Shown here: positions 46,324 to 55,606 of the stretch, piece by piece | Numbering within the stretch: the first letter of the stretch is position 1 | Layout of the letters: each line of letters opens with the position of its first letter | Assembly: GCA_041565275.1 (NCBI GenBank) | Contig: JBFGVE010000001.1 | Location: 31,709-95,708 of the forward strand | Origin: CAWUKT01 sp041565275 | GTDB lineage: Bacteria; Bacteroidota; Bacteroidia; J057; JADKCL01 | Direction of reading: 5' to 3' | DNA: 64,000 nucleotides | Position numbers and translations under genes: made by a program | Notes under the pieces: model-generated | What the model saw: the letters and a program-made list of their open reading frames with translations, nothing else | Told to the model about the DNA's origin: nothing | Databases searched by the model: none

Positions 46324-47292
46324 ATGAGTAGTAGAATTAAAGATATTAATGAGTTTTGTAGGCTTTTTAGGGTCAGGATCCCTGTAGAAGAGCACTTTGA
46401 TTATTATATAGAAACTCTGGCTAAGTCCAAGGAATTTACGTGGGTACCTGAAAAGGTCGAGGCCTTTGCGTCTTTAGAAGAACAATTGGAGGATGAAACT
46501 ACCGTTGGCGATTTCAAGATGGAGCAGTTGTCCAAGCTGAAACGGGTTATGACCAAGACTCGCACCTTTCAGGATTTTATGTTGACGGATTACCGAGTAC
46601 CTAGCCGCCGAAAGGATGGTTTGGCCAATCATAGTGGCAGTTTTTTGTTGTCAATTGATATTCACCAGGCCAATTATGCGATTTTTTCGTCCTTCGACGT
46701 ATACGGAGATTTTCCAGAAAGCTGGGCTGACCTTTGCGATGAGGAGGATATCAATCCACTTCTTGCATCATCCAAGGCATGGCGTCAGCTTGTTTTTGGA
46801 AATATGAATCCAAAGCGGAACCAGCGATTTCAGCAGGTATTCTTGCAATCTTTCATTGATCTGCTTAAGCCACTTGGTGTGACAGATGACCACATCATTT
46901 CTCTTACGGCTGATGAAATTGTCCTTACAATTGGGATGAACCTCAAGGAAGCTGGTCAGAACATGCAGGCAGTATCTTTAATGGCTGATATGATCGTCGG
47001 TCCCGATTGTTCAGAATCGGTTCCTGAGCCCTTTCGTGGCAACCTCAGCCTGAATCTCCGTCCTTTCCGCTTGAAAACTATCAATAAGGGTGCATACCTG
47101 CGTGAAAAATACAGCTACGAAGACGGGGTGATGGAATTCTCTCACAAATCTCTATACGGCGTCCCTGGAAATCAGTACTACTACCATCTGAAGACAGATA
47201 TCTTGGATGAAGATTTAGACCCACGTGACCTCCTTTTCATGACCGATCACCGCTTAGCCAAGTGGGTGATAGATACTAATCCCTCCCGGTAA
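46324..47292 (+). CDS. Unrecognised protein with polymerase-like motif spacing
   Basis: A 322-residue cytoplasmic protein that I do not recognise as a named family. Three blocks stand out in order: FLLSIDIHQANYAIF (D112), KAWRQLVFGNMNPKRNQR (R154, K164, R165), and SLTADEIVLTIG (D197, E198). Their order and spacing loosely resemble motifs A, B and C of family A DNA polymerases (D..., R...K, and HDE), but the first 90 residues and the C-terminal KSLYGVPGNQYYYHLKTDIL region are unfamiliar. I vaguely recall similar blocks in uncharacterised giant-virus proteins and cannot verify this. A strong Shine-Dalgarno precedes the ATG. Flanked by a membrane protein gene and a convergent E1 gene. Confidence 0.6.
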   Translation: MSSRIKDINEFCRLFRVRIPVEEHFDYYIETLAKSKEFTWVPEKVEAFASLEEQLEDETTVGDFKMEQLSKLKRVMTKTRTFQDFMLTDYRVPSRRKDGLANHSGSFLLSIDIHQANYAIFSSFDVYGDFPESWADLCDEEDINPLLASSKAWRQLVFGNMNPKRNQRFQQVFLQSFIDLLKPLGVTDDHIISLTADEIVLTIGMNLKEAGQNMQAVSLMADMIVGPDCSESVPEPFRGNLSLNLRPFRLKTINKGAYLREKYSYEDGVMEFSHKSLYGVPGNQYYYHLKTDILDEDLDPRDLLFMTDHRLAKWVIDTNPSR

Positions 47293-47315
47293 GAATAGAG
47301 CCAGGGTCAGAGTAT

Positions 47316-49406
47316 CTACCACTTAAACAACTGGTCTAATTTTTCAGCGACTTTATTCGCATTGGGTAGCATCAGCTCTTCCAAAGTAGAGTTGAGAGGA
47401 ATTGCAGGGAGATTTTTAGAACCCATAGACATTACAGGCGCATCTAGAAAGGTAAAACATTCTTCCGAAATTCGCCCTGCAAGCGACTGAGCAAAACTAT
47501 TTTCTATTACTTCTTCAGTTAGTACCAACACTTTTCCGTGTATCTCTACCCGTTTCTTGATCATTTCCCAGTCATAAGGTTGCAAAGTGCGCAGGTCTAG
47601 AACTTCAACTTTCCCTTGAAAATGTTTTTTGGCCGCATTTTTCGCCCAGTGAACACCCATACCATAGGTAACGACCAGGCATGATTCTCCATTTTCAATA
47701 TCTCCTTTCGATGCTTCAAGATAGATATTAGCTTTTCCCAAGGGGATGATATATTCATCATCGGGTTCGATGCACCGGGCAGCATTGGCCCCGGGAACTT
47801 TACCCCAGTAGAGGCCTTTGTGCTCGAACATAACCACTGGATTCGGATCCAAAAAGGCAGCTTTGAAGAGGCCCTTCATATCGGCAGCATTTGATGGGTA
47901 CACCACTTTAATTCCTTTGATGGTCAAAATGGCTGATTCAACTGATGAGCTATGAAAAGGGCCACCACTTCCGTAGGCACCAATTGGAACTCTCAAAAGC
48001 ATCTGTACTGGCCATTTACCATTGGAAAGGTAGCATGAACGAGAGACTTCGGCATAGAGTTGGTTGATACCTGGCCAGATATAATCGGCAAACTGCACTT
48101 CAACGACTGGCTTGCAACCCACGGCACTCATCCCTACTGTCGAGCCTACAATGTATGCTTCCTGGATTGGCGTATTGAAGACCCTTTGGTCTCCATATCT
48201 TTTTGCCAGCGTAGCTGCTTCGCGAAATACTCCTCCTAACTCTCCTCCTACATCTTGCCCATAGAGAAGTGCTTCAGGGTATTGTTGAAGTATATCATCC
48301 ATGGCGTGAAGTGCAGCATCAACCATGGGGGACTCGTTTCCATTTTCAGGTGTTCTGGTTCCTTTTTCTTCCGTAACCGGGGTTGGCACAAAGATGTACG
48401 AAGAGAGATCTTCCAAGCTTGGTTCTGGCTCCAGGAGAGCTCTTTGATAATCAGATTCAACCCACTCCCGTGCTTCACCCTCAATCCGGGTAAGTTGTTC
48501 TTCAGCAATCCCCATGTTGACCAATTCTTCATGGAATCTATGTATTGGATCTCGGGCAGCATGAGATGCCAAGTCTTCAGCAGGGCGGTACCATTCTTTA
48601 CGCACACCTGAAGTATGGTGGTTGAGCAAGGGCACCTTGGCATGTACCAGAAAAGGCTGACGCTCCCGGCGAATTGTATCGAGGGTTTTTTGGATGGTTT
48701 CGTAACTGTTAATGAAGTCGGTACCGTCAATTGAGATGGCTTTCAATCCCTTGAATCCCTGAGCGTATTCATAAGCATTCATGGAGCGTATTTCCCTTGC
48801 GTGGGCTGAAATATCCCATTCGTTGTCCTGAACGAGGTATAGAATAGGGAGTTGATTGAGGGCTGCTTCCTGAAAAGCCTCAGAAACCTCCCCTTCTGTG
48901 ATGGCGGCATCACCCAGGGAGCAGATAGCTACAGGAGGTAATTTATTTGAATTGTCAATAGACCAATCGTTGAGACCCTGGGATTCAAGGTACTTGAATC
49001 CGTGTGCCACTCCGGTCATAGGAATAGCTTGCATTCCGGTGGAGGAGGATTGGTGGGGAATCTTGACCTGGTCAGGGCGCCGTAAGCTCGGGTGACTATA
49101 ATAGGTCCGTCCACCTGAAAAAGGATCGGTTTTTTTGGCCAGAAGTTGGAGCATGCATTCGAAAGGTGTCATGCCGATGCCTAGTAAGATAGAATCATCC
49201 CGGTAATAAGGAGCAACATAATCCTGTGGTAGCAACTGAAGACCAAGAGCTAGTTGGATGGCTTCATGACCACGGGAAGTTGCGTGTACATACTTGCTCG
49301 TAACCTCCTTATTGGCTTCATAAAGTTCGGCCATGAACTTGGCCGTATGCATCAATTTATAAGCCTTTAGCAGTACGTCTAGTGTGATTCGTACTTTCGT
49401 CAACAT
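47316..49406 (-). CDS. Fused alpha/beta 2-oxoacid dehydrogenase E1 component
   Basis: A 696-residue thiamine-diphosphate enzyme that joins the two E1 chains, most likely of the branched-chain 2-oxoacid dehydrogenase. The alpha half (to about residue 345) has SRGHEAIQLALGL, the ThDP motif SLGDAAITEGEVSEAF and VQDNEWDIS. The beta half starts about residue 365 (ALHAMDDILQQYPEALLYGQ) and includes VVEVQFADYIWPGINQLYAE and RVPIGAYGSGGPFHS. It would pass acyl groups to an E2 that is not in this window; an E3 gene is at 36.2 kb. Fusion of the two chains is common in Bacteroidota. Start ATG at 49406. Confidence 0.9.
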   Translation of the reverse strand: MLTKVRITLDVLLKAYKLMHTAKFMAELYEANKEVTSKYVHATSRGHEAIQLALGLQLLPQDYVAPYYRDDSILLGIGMTPFECMLQLLAKKTDPFSGGRTYYSHPSLRRPDQVKIPHQSSSTGMQAIPMTGVAHGFKYLESQGLNDWSIDNSNKLPPVAICSLGDAAITEGEVSEAFQEAALNQLPILYLVQDNEWDISAHAREIRSMNAYEYAQGFKGLKAISIDGTDFINSYETIQKTLDTIRRERQPFLVHAKVPLLNHHTSGVRKEWYRPAEDLASHAARDPIHRFHEELVNMGIAEEQLTRIEGEAREWVESDYQRALLEPEPSLEDLSSYIFVPTPVTEEKGTRTPENGNESPMVDAALHAMDDILQQYPEALLYGQDVGGELGGVFREAATLAKRYGDQRVFNTPIQEAYIVGSTVGMSAVGCKPVVEVQFADYIWPGINQLYAEVSRSCYLSNGKWPVQMLLRVPIGAYGSGGPFHSSSVESAILTIKGIKVVYPSNAADMKGLFKAAFLDPNPVVMFEHKGLYWGKVPGANAARCIEPDDEYIIPLGKANIYLEASKGDIENGESCLVVTYGMGVHWAKNAAKKHFQGKVEVLDLRTLQPYDWEMIKKRVEIHGKVLVLTEEVIENSFAQSLAGRISEECFTFLDAPVMSMGSKNLPAIPLNSTLEELMLPNANKVAEKLDQLFKW

Positions 49407-49543
49407 AGCATCCCGTTTTGTAGTGATCTATTCCAAAGTTACAGAGGGTATACAAGGATTTCAATCGAAATCCGGGCTCCCTTATAAGGGTATTAAAAAG
49501 GCCATCACTGGGGTGCCACATCCCTACTGTCAACCAGGAATCT

Positions 49544-51250
49544 TTACTTCCGAATAAACCTCAGAATTTCCCTTCGTCCGTCTTTGCTCTTTACTTCCAG
49601 CAGATAGAACCCAGGGGTCAATTTGCTCACTTCCATTTCTACTTTAGAAGTCGAAGGAGTCACTGCCAACTGGTACATTTCTTTGCCGAAGATATCTCTC
49701 ACTGTGACATGGGAGAGTTGCTCATCCGGCAGACCCTCCGAGGTCAGAGTGAGCTTATCCGTTGCAGGATTCGGAAACAGCTGAAAACGGGAAGAGAATT
49801 CATCGTCAGCAAAGGCATCTTCCACGCCTGTAGCAGATTCAAGCACTAAAAATTGCCCCATCATGCCACCGTCTTCGTGGAAAAGGTTGTGGCAATGGTA
49901 CATATAAGGGATGATCGGATCGAAATGATCCTCAAACTTTGCAATAAAAGAAATTGAATCTCCGGGAAGGGACATGATCACATCCTTACGTCCTGCCAGG
50001 GTAGGTGGTGGTGGAAATCCATTGATAGAAAGGACAAAGAATTGAATATCATGAATATGGAATGGGTGGGCCTCAGTAGTTCTGTTGACTAAATTCCATA
50101 TCTCTACATCGCCTAAGATGACCGTGTCATTAATATAGTGGTGGTCAAATGGCGTTGAATTGATCAAAAAGGGAAAGCTCGCAGGAGGAATAGTGTCAAA
50201 TACTTTGGTTCGGATGACATCTGCCTCATTAGGATCCAAAGGTGTCCAAGAATTCAGGTTGGAGGGTATCGAAGTAATCGGATTTGCTGTCTGGGGTCCG
50301 ATCCTGAATTCGATCAGGTTGAAATCAACGCCATCCAACGGATTACCCGGTCCGCCACCAGGACCAATAGGCGCCCCTGAAATCCCATTGCCCATCTCTG
50401 AATTATTCGCGGCCATAACGATGTTGTTTGGCCTAGGTAAGTCAAAATTAACGAGGATCTCAGCCCTTTCTCCCGGAGAAAGCAATACCCGTGTGATGGG
50501 AACTGGTTCTCTGAGTAAGCCTCCATCGCTTCCAATCTGAACGACCTGAATAAGGGGAGGGAATCCAACATTGTAAACCCGCTGGTTGGATGCATTCAGA
50601 ATTCTAAACCTCACTATTTGGGCCGGCACTTCCAGATAGGGAGATAAGGTTCCATTGATCATCATGGTGTCGTTCAATTGCTGGTAGATGAACTGATTGG
50701 TTGGGTCAAAGCTTTTGTCTTGAAGGATCAGTGGGAAGTCGTCGACGCCATAAGTTCTGGGCAAATTGAGGGCTGATTCAAGGCTATCCCGGATGATCAG
50801 CATACCGGCCGCACCCTTATAAACCTGAAAAGCGGTTTTTTCGTGGAGGTGAGGATGATACCAGAAGGTGGTCGCCTCGTCCATGACTTCGAATTCAGGA
50901 GACCATGTTTCGTTGGGTAAGATCGTGGTGTGGGGACCGCCATCATCTTCAGGAGCTACATGCATTCCATGCCAGTGCATGGTAGTGGTATCCGGTAGTA
51001 GATTCGTAACATTCATTCGGACAAAATCGCCTCTGTTCATGATAAGAGTGGGCCCCAGGTAATCCCCATTGATGCCGTAGGTTTCTGACGAATCCCCTGG
51101 CAGAAATTGTACTTTCGACTGCTTGACGGTTAGGTTAAAGGTAGGGCCTGTTAAGGTGTCAGGAATAAAAAGTGGGTTGATACCTTGGCCTACCGCTCCA
51201 GAAAAAAATACCGCAAAGGCCAGGGTTAAGAAATAGGTTCGAGTACTCAT
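49544..51250 (-). CDS. Multicopper oxidase with T9SS sorting domain
   Basis: Secreted copper enzyme of 568 residues. A signal peptide (FLTLAFAVFFSGAVG) is followed by three cupredoxin domains with all four copper motifs: TMHWHGMHVAP, FWYHPHLHEKTAF, HPFHIHDIQFFV, and YHCHNLFHEDGGMMGQF (type 1 site with Cys-His-Met). The C-terminal 80 residues are a type A T9SS sorting domain (FQLFPNPATDKLTLTSEG, LTPGFYLLEVKSKDG), so the protein is exported through the type IX system and attached at the surface or released. Family: laccase/CotA/CueO-like; substrate unknown. Confidence 0.94.
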   Translation of the reverse strand: MSTRTYFLTLAFAVFFSGAVGQGINPLFIPDTLTGPTFNLTVKQSKVQFLPGDSSETYGINGDYLGPTLIMNRGDFVRMNVTNLLPDTTTMHWHGMHVAPEDDGGPHTTILPNETWSPEFEVMDEATTFWYHPHLHEKTAFQVYKGAAGMLIIRDSLESALNLPRTYGVDDFPLILQDKSFDPTNQFIYQQLNDTMMINGTLSPYLEVPAQIVRFRILNASNQRVYNVGFPPLIQVVQIGSDGGLLREPVPITRVLLSPGERAEILVNFDLPRPNNIVMAANNSEMGNGISGAPIGPGGGPGNPLDGVDFNLIEFRIGPQTANPITSIPSNLNSWTPLDPNEADVIRTKVFDTIPPASFPFLINSTPFDHHYINDTVILGDVEIWNLVNRTTEAHPFHIHDIQFFVLSINGFPPPPTLAGRKDVIMSLPGDSISFIAKFEDHFDPIIPYMYHCHNLFHEDGGMMGQFLVLESATGVEDAFADDEFSSRFQLFPNPATDKLTLTSEGLPDEQLSHVTVRDIFGKEMYQLAVTPSTSKVEMEVSKLTPGFYLLEVKSKDGRREILRFIRK

Positions 51251-51351
51251 ATTTGGATATTAGACGCTCACTCCAAACTCTTTCGGTACCAATAGGTAAA
51301 GAAAGAGCCTTGATCCGCGGCAATATCTAGATTGACCCAGTAAATTCCAAA

Positions 51352-52155
51352 TCAATTGAAATAGATCCCAACTCGAACCTCAGACCTGATCATTCGGGTC
51401 ACTTCAGTTACCTCCACAGGAACATTTTCATTCCCATTCCAGTACCAACGGATGTACTCTCCTCTGGTCTTTAACATTCGGGTTCCAAAACTTAGGTTGT
51501 ATCCAAAATGCCGACCAGTGTATTTCCGGATGCCGAGCTGGACCCCACCGATAAACCCGTTGGTCTTTTTAGGCTCTTGATAGTATGCGAAGTTTTCCAA
51601 ATAATACGGTGAATAATCATAGTTTCTGGTTAGCCCTGCCGCGTATCCGGCCTGAACAGCGATGTAAGGGCTAAACGCATCCTTTTCTCTTAGATAAGTT
51701 CTTACATCCAGAAAAAGGGGCAGGTAGTGCTGGTGTCGAAAAGTAGCAAAACCTATTCCTGCACCTACAGAATACCGGCCAAATTGGTAGCCATTCACGA
51801 TATTGGCGGTGGGACGGGCACTGATCCCTCCATAATCTTCGAGACAAAATGTCAATCCAACGTCTGAGCTGTTGAAATACCCATTTTTGATTTCAATGAG
51901 AGGCCTCGGAACCCGTACTTTAGCATAGGCTGATACATTCACTTCGGCTGACTTGACCACATCTGAGTGGAACGTCATTTGTCTGCCATCCAGGGTCAGA
52001 AAAAGTAAATGTTGGCTAGGTATCATCTCGATGATCGTTCCCCGGTAGACTGAACCATTGCGCAACTTGACTATGTCGGTCCCCTTTTGAGCCCATAACG
52101 ATCCGAAAATCAGCATAGGAAGGAGGATTATTAGATATTGAATGATCTTTTTCAT
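51352..52155 (-). CDS. Exported beta-rich outer-membrane-like protein
   Basis: A 267-residue exported protein with a signal peptide (YLIILLPMLIFGSLWAQ). The first 60 mature residues form a small domain (GTDIVKLRNGSVYRGTIIEM) similar to LSm-like repeats found in Bacteroidota surface proteins. The rest alternates Gly/aromatic strands, with YSVGAGIGFATFRHQHYL and NGFIGGVQLGIRKYTG, consistent with a beta-barrel, ending in a Phe-Asn. It follows the LVIVD-repeat gene by eight bases on the same strand, so the two are likely co-transcribed. Function unknown. Confidence 0.7.
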   Translation of the reverse strand: MKKIIQYLIILLPMLIFGSLWAQKGTDIVKLRNGSVYRGTIIEMIPSQHLLFLTLDGRQMTFHSDVVKSAEVNVSAYAKVRVPRPLIEIKNGYFNSSDVGLTFCLEDYGGISARPTANIVNGYQFGRYSVGAGIGFATFRHQHYLPLFLDVRTYLREKDAFSPYIAVQAGYAAGLTRNYDYSPYYLENFAYYQEPKKTNGFIGGVQLGIRKYTGRHFGYNLSFGTRMLKTRGEYIRWYWNGNENVPVEVTEVTRMIRSEVRVGIYFN

Positions 52156-52162
52156 GGTAGTA

Positions 52163-53452
52163 TCAGTTTACGGGGATTAGGCTTAGCAGGGTAACATTGG
52201 CCGGATTTGTGTAGTTGTATTGGTAAATCCCTTCAGATGCCGTCATAATCAAAACTCCATTCCAAGGTATGACATCACTGGTATTGATGTTGGCAAAATG
52301 TCCTAGTTGGTTCTTGTCAATGGTCAGGTCGTTGGTGCGGTCATATATTTTCAGGCCATCTGATCCATCGCAAATAAACAGTAGTTCTCCGTCGGTACCC
52401 AGCCCTTTGGGATTAAACATGTCATACTCTTTGATCAGATTCGGAGTGGAAATGTCGGAGATGTCCAGCACCTGGAGCACATCAAAATTACCGTTGCAAG
52501 TCCTCCCGGTAGCGAGCGTCACATAGGCCCGGTCTCCTTCTACCACCACCGGGTCACAGCCTGTCCAGTGCAGGTATTCAGAAAGAAAGGTCGGATTTGA
52601 AGGATTGTTCAGACTATAAGTGATCATGCCAGTAGTGGTTCCGATGAAGAGCATCTCTTTGGCTGGATACAGGGTCTCAGCATTCCGTTGCATGGGGATT
52701 TTTCTCAAAAACTCAGTTTCCCCTTCGATGGTGAAAATGCCCAATTCCCAAGGCTCAAGTGCGTAGAGATTACTTCCATAGATAGCAAATCTGGAAGTGG
52801 ATCCAGCTTTTCCAGGTCCGCTGAGAAAAGAAGTACCAAAACTTGCCTCTGTAGAGATCCCCCCTGAAAATATCATCATATCCAGCTGGCTGTAATTATA
52901 CCCGGAGGAATTGGCGACCTGTTCGGTGGTCTCATCCTGAATCCACCCGGTAACAATGCCAGGGTTTTGGTCAAGATTGGCCATCGGCAGATTGGGGTTA
53001 TAAGATGGGAAATAGGCATAGTCAGAGAAGGTGAACACGTCTTCTTCCCGGTCTGTCAAGAAAGGGTTTAGAGGGTCGGTAATTTCGAAGGTCAACAGGT
53101 CAAAGTAACTATCCAGGTACATTTTATTATCCTTAACAGCGATGTCAACGTTTGCAAGTACAGGAAGAAAGCCAAGATTGACAGGATTCGCAGGGTTAGC
53201 ATTGTCGAAAAAGTGTACTCCCTGGAGGTATTCGTTGACAAAAAGATAGTTTCCATACACATAAATCTTCCCGGGGCGCTCCAAAGGACGCGCTGTTTCC
53301 AGCGAAAATTCTGTTTGGCGCCATTCCTCCAGAGATTGAGTAACCGGAATATTGGCAATGTAAGTCACAAGCCTACTGTCCTGGCAACTGGACAGGAACA
53401 GCATCAGTAGCAAGGATATGAGCAGAGGTAGTTTAATTTTTTTCGTGTCCAT
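52163..53452 (-). CDS. LVIVD-repeat lipoprotein
   Basis: A 429-residue lipoprotein (signal peptide with LLMLFLSSCQDS) made of LVIVD-type repeats, which build a beta-propeller. Repeats include KIYVYGNYLFVNEYLQGVHF and RAYVTLATGRTCNGNFDVLQ. Such propellers are found at the surface of Bacteroidota and are assumed to bind partners. The downstream neighbour is an exported beta-rich protein, with 7 bases between the stop and the next ATG, so a small two-gene unit is likely. Function unknown. Confidence 0.82.
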   Translation of the reverse strand: MDTKKIKLPLLISLLLMLFLSSCQDSRLVTYIANIPVTQSLEEWRQTEFSLETARPLERPGKIYVYGNYLFVNEYLQGVHFFDNANPANPVNLGFLPVLANVDIAVKDNKMYLDSYFDLLTFEITDPLNPFLTDREEDVFTFSDYAYFPSYNPNLPMANLDQNPGIVTGWIQDETTEQVANSSGYNYSQLDMMIFSGGISTEASFGTSFLSGPGKAGSTSRFAIYGSNLYALEPWELGIFTIEGETEFLRKIPMQRNAETLYPAKEMLFIGTTTGMITYSLNNPSNPTFLSEYLHWTGCDPVVVEGDRAYVTLATGRTCNGNFDVLQVLDISDISTPNLIKEYDMFNPKGLGTDGELLFICDGSDGLKIYDRTNDLTIDKNQLGHFANINTSDVIPWNGVLIMTASEGIYQYNYTNPANVTLLSLIPVN

Positions 53453-53636
53453 ACAAGAGATTTATTTCGTTGTTACAATCCATTTGATGACAAATATTTT
53501 AAAAGGGTTGCCTTGAGGGAAAAAGTTTTCTTCCTGAAGTTCTGTATTGGACCCCCAAGACAGGTCATTAATAGATCATCGCAGCAGCGGTTGTCGATGA
53601 CAGCCTCTACAAAAATGGAAAGAGAAATTTGAGGGT

Positions 53637-54956
53637 TTAGAGGCTAAGGGAAATTCCCACCTGAACATTCAGCCAATAAGGCCTGGCAGACCACAAGTTG
53701 TATTCAGACTGGTAGAAATAATTGGTAACGGTTCCCTGGCCGTAGATACCTATTCGTTTGCTAATCCTATAGCATAGGCCAAGTCCACCTGAGGCACCAG
53801 CCTGATTTCCCAGCGGTCCGGTGATTGTGTTCTGTAAAATGGCCTGTCCATCCACAAAGGTTTTATAATTATCCTTAATCCGCAATCCTATGTCGTATTG
53901 CAGGTCTCCTGTAGCATAGAACCTGTATCGGGCCTTTTGAATAATATCATATTGCAAACCTACCATTACACCAAGATAATCACGGGTATACCTATGCAAC
54001 TCCCCATTGATCCCGTCAGCACCTTTGGCTTCGCTTCTTAGCCTGGAATAATTCAAACCCGGGAGGATGCTCCAGCGGCCATTGAGGTACCACTGCAAGG
54101 CAAAGCTGATTGAAACCGGTGTCTGGAAGACTTCCTCATTTCCTAGGGCATTTGATCCCGCATCTAAACTTCCCGTTCCCGAATTCAGTGATTGGAAAGC
54201 ACCTGCTTCCAGACTCGATGAAGGTCCTGCACTGGCAAGTGGAGAATAGTTTGACCCCAATCGGGTTTTCAAACCGGTTGGTTCTTCCTTGATATCCGTG
54301 AAGTCAACATAACTCAGGTCAGAAATTTCGATTTTCGACTCCATTTTCAGGAGATCGGGTGTTCTGGAAGCCAGGCCCGTCTGCATCAATTCTTCCGAGG
54401 CTAATGTATCATCCCGGTCGCTCAAACTGTTTTGGGCGACTGATTGAAATTGATCGTAAGAATATTGATTCTGCCGAGGATACACATCTTTGCTCGGTGT
54501 GGTATGGCATGGTATGGCATGGTTATTCTGATCATGATGGATATCAGTAATTAAGTTCTGAGGCCCGCTCGCTCTGACTCCCTCAACTTTCGATACTAGA
54601 TCCCGATCCGATCTTTTATCGTCATCTCTGTTTGCCCATTTACTGCTTTTCCCTTCCTTTACGGCATCAACCCTCTGACCAGGGCGGAGTAAGGCCCCCA
54701 AGCTGACCAAAAGGGTGATTCCTGCCGCCACCGACCACCAAACGAAGGCCTTCCATTTGCGATTGGACTGCAATTGATTAGCGATCGCCCGCCAAACCCG
54801 GCTATTTGGAGTGTACTCATATCCTGCAAATACGGGTGCCAGGTTGCCCTCCTGTGCCACTGAATTGGATTCGATCCGATCCCACAACTCTGGCCGTGGC
54901 TCGTATTCAAAATCATTGAACATGCCGTCCAGATGTCCTTTATCTCCTGATTGCAT
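53637..54956 (-). CDS. Sigma-associated membrane protein with C-terminal beta-barrel
   Basis: A 439-residue protein that starts within the ECF sigma-factor gene (ATG 54956, overlap 17 bases). The first 65 residues hold two copies of an F.yeyxPxxxxWxxI motif (FNDFEYEPRPELWDRIE and FAGYEYTPNSRVWRAIA), seen in Bacteroidota anti-sigma-like proteins. One hydrophobic helix follows (VWWSVAAGITLLVSLGALL), then a long Ser/Asp-rich spacer, then about 170 residues of a beta-barrel (PVSISFALQWYLNGRWSILP ... NVQVGISLSL). It may transmit a cue across the envelope to the sigma factor. Confidence 0.72.
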   Translation of the reverse strand: MQSGDKGHLDGMFNDFEYEPRPELWDRIESNSVAQEGNLAPVFAGYEYTPNSRVWRAIANQLQSNRKWKAFVWWSVAAGITLLVSLGALLRPGQRVDAVKEGKSSKWANRDDDKRSDRDLVSKVEGVRASGPQNLITDIHHDQNNHAIPCHTTPSKDVYPRQNQYSYDQFQSVAQNSLSDRDDTLASEELMQTGLASRTPDLLKMESKIEISDLSYVDFTDIKEEPTGLKTRLGSNYSPLASAGPSSSLEAGAFQSLNSGTGSLDAGSNALGNEEVFQTPVSISFALQWYLNGRWSILPGLNYSRLRSEAKGADGINGELHRYTRDYLGVMVGLQYDIIQKARYRFYATGDLQYDIGLRIKDNYKTFVDGQAILQNTITGPLGNQAGASGGLGLCYRISKRIGIYGQGTVTNYFYQSEYNLWSARPYWLNVQVGISLSL

Positions 54957-55491
54957 TGCTATTTGCTGCTTCTGTTTCAATCATCTTCCTTAGTATCTTT
55001 CGCGAACGGCTGTATTGGGATTTAGACGTGCTTATGGAAATCCCAAGCTTTTCACCGATCTCCCGGTGGTTCCACCCTTCAACTGCATAAAGGTTGAAGA
55101 CGGTGCGGTATCCTGCGGGTAAGCACTGGATCATTTGCATCAGGTCCGCCGCAGACAGGTGAGAAAAAAGGGATTCATTAGACTCTAGAAAAAAGTCTAC
55201 TTCTTCCAATTCTGTCTGCATCTGAAACTTTTTCGTCTTTCTCAGGTACATCAGAGCCGAATTGACCATTACCTTTCTGATCCAGGCTCCTAATTCACCT
55301 CTACCGGCAAAAGAGCCAATCCTGTGAAATACAGTTAAAAAACCTTCCTGTAGCATATCCTCTGCCTCCTCTTCTGATCCGGCATACCGCATGCATATCC
55401 CCATCATTTTGGGGGCATAATGGTTGTATAGCTCACGTTGATGTCTCAATGAGCCTTCCAGACAGCCATTGATCAGCTCATTATCTGTCAT
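54940..55491 (-). CDS. ECF-type RNA polymerase sigma factor
   Basis: A 183-residue sigma-70 family protein of the extracytoplasmic-function type. Region 2 is in QRELYNHYAPKMMGICMRYA and EDMLQEGFLTVFHRIGSF; region 4 is in QCLPAGYRTVFNLYAVEGWN and HREIGEKLGISISTSKSQYS with the helix-turn-helix. The stop overlaps the start of the membrane/barrel protein gene by 17 bases, so translation is probably coupled and that protein is the likely regulator. No FecR-type anti-sigma is present. The target promoters are not apparent. Confidence 0.93.
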   Translation of the reverse strand: MTDNELINGCLEGSLRHQRELYNHYAPKMMGICMRYAGSEEEAEDMLQEGFLTVFHRIGSFAGRGELGAWIRKVMVNSALMYLRKTKKFQMQTELEEVDFFLESNESLFSHLSAADLMQMIQCLPAGYRTVFNLYAVEGWNHREIGEKLGISISTSKSQYSRSRKILRKMIETEAANSNAIRR

Positions 55492-55606
55492 CTGTTTGTT
55501 CCCCGAGGGATACCAGTCATTTTCACCTTGATGCTATAATTTGTAAAAGGGTTGCTCAGCATGTAATTTTTTCTCATTTTCAGGGAATTGTAACAAAAAC
55601 ACTAAA

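Noticed and set aside
54496..54530. Short tandem repeat GGTATGGCAT inside the sigma-associated protein gene
   Set aside because: Only two copies, within coding sequence and in frame; likely chance.
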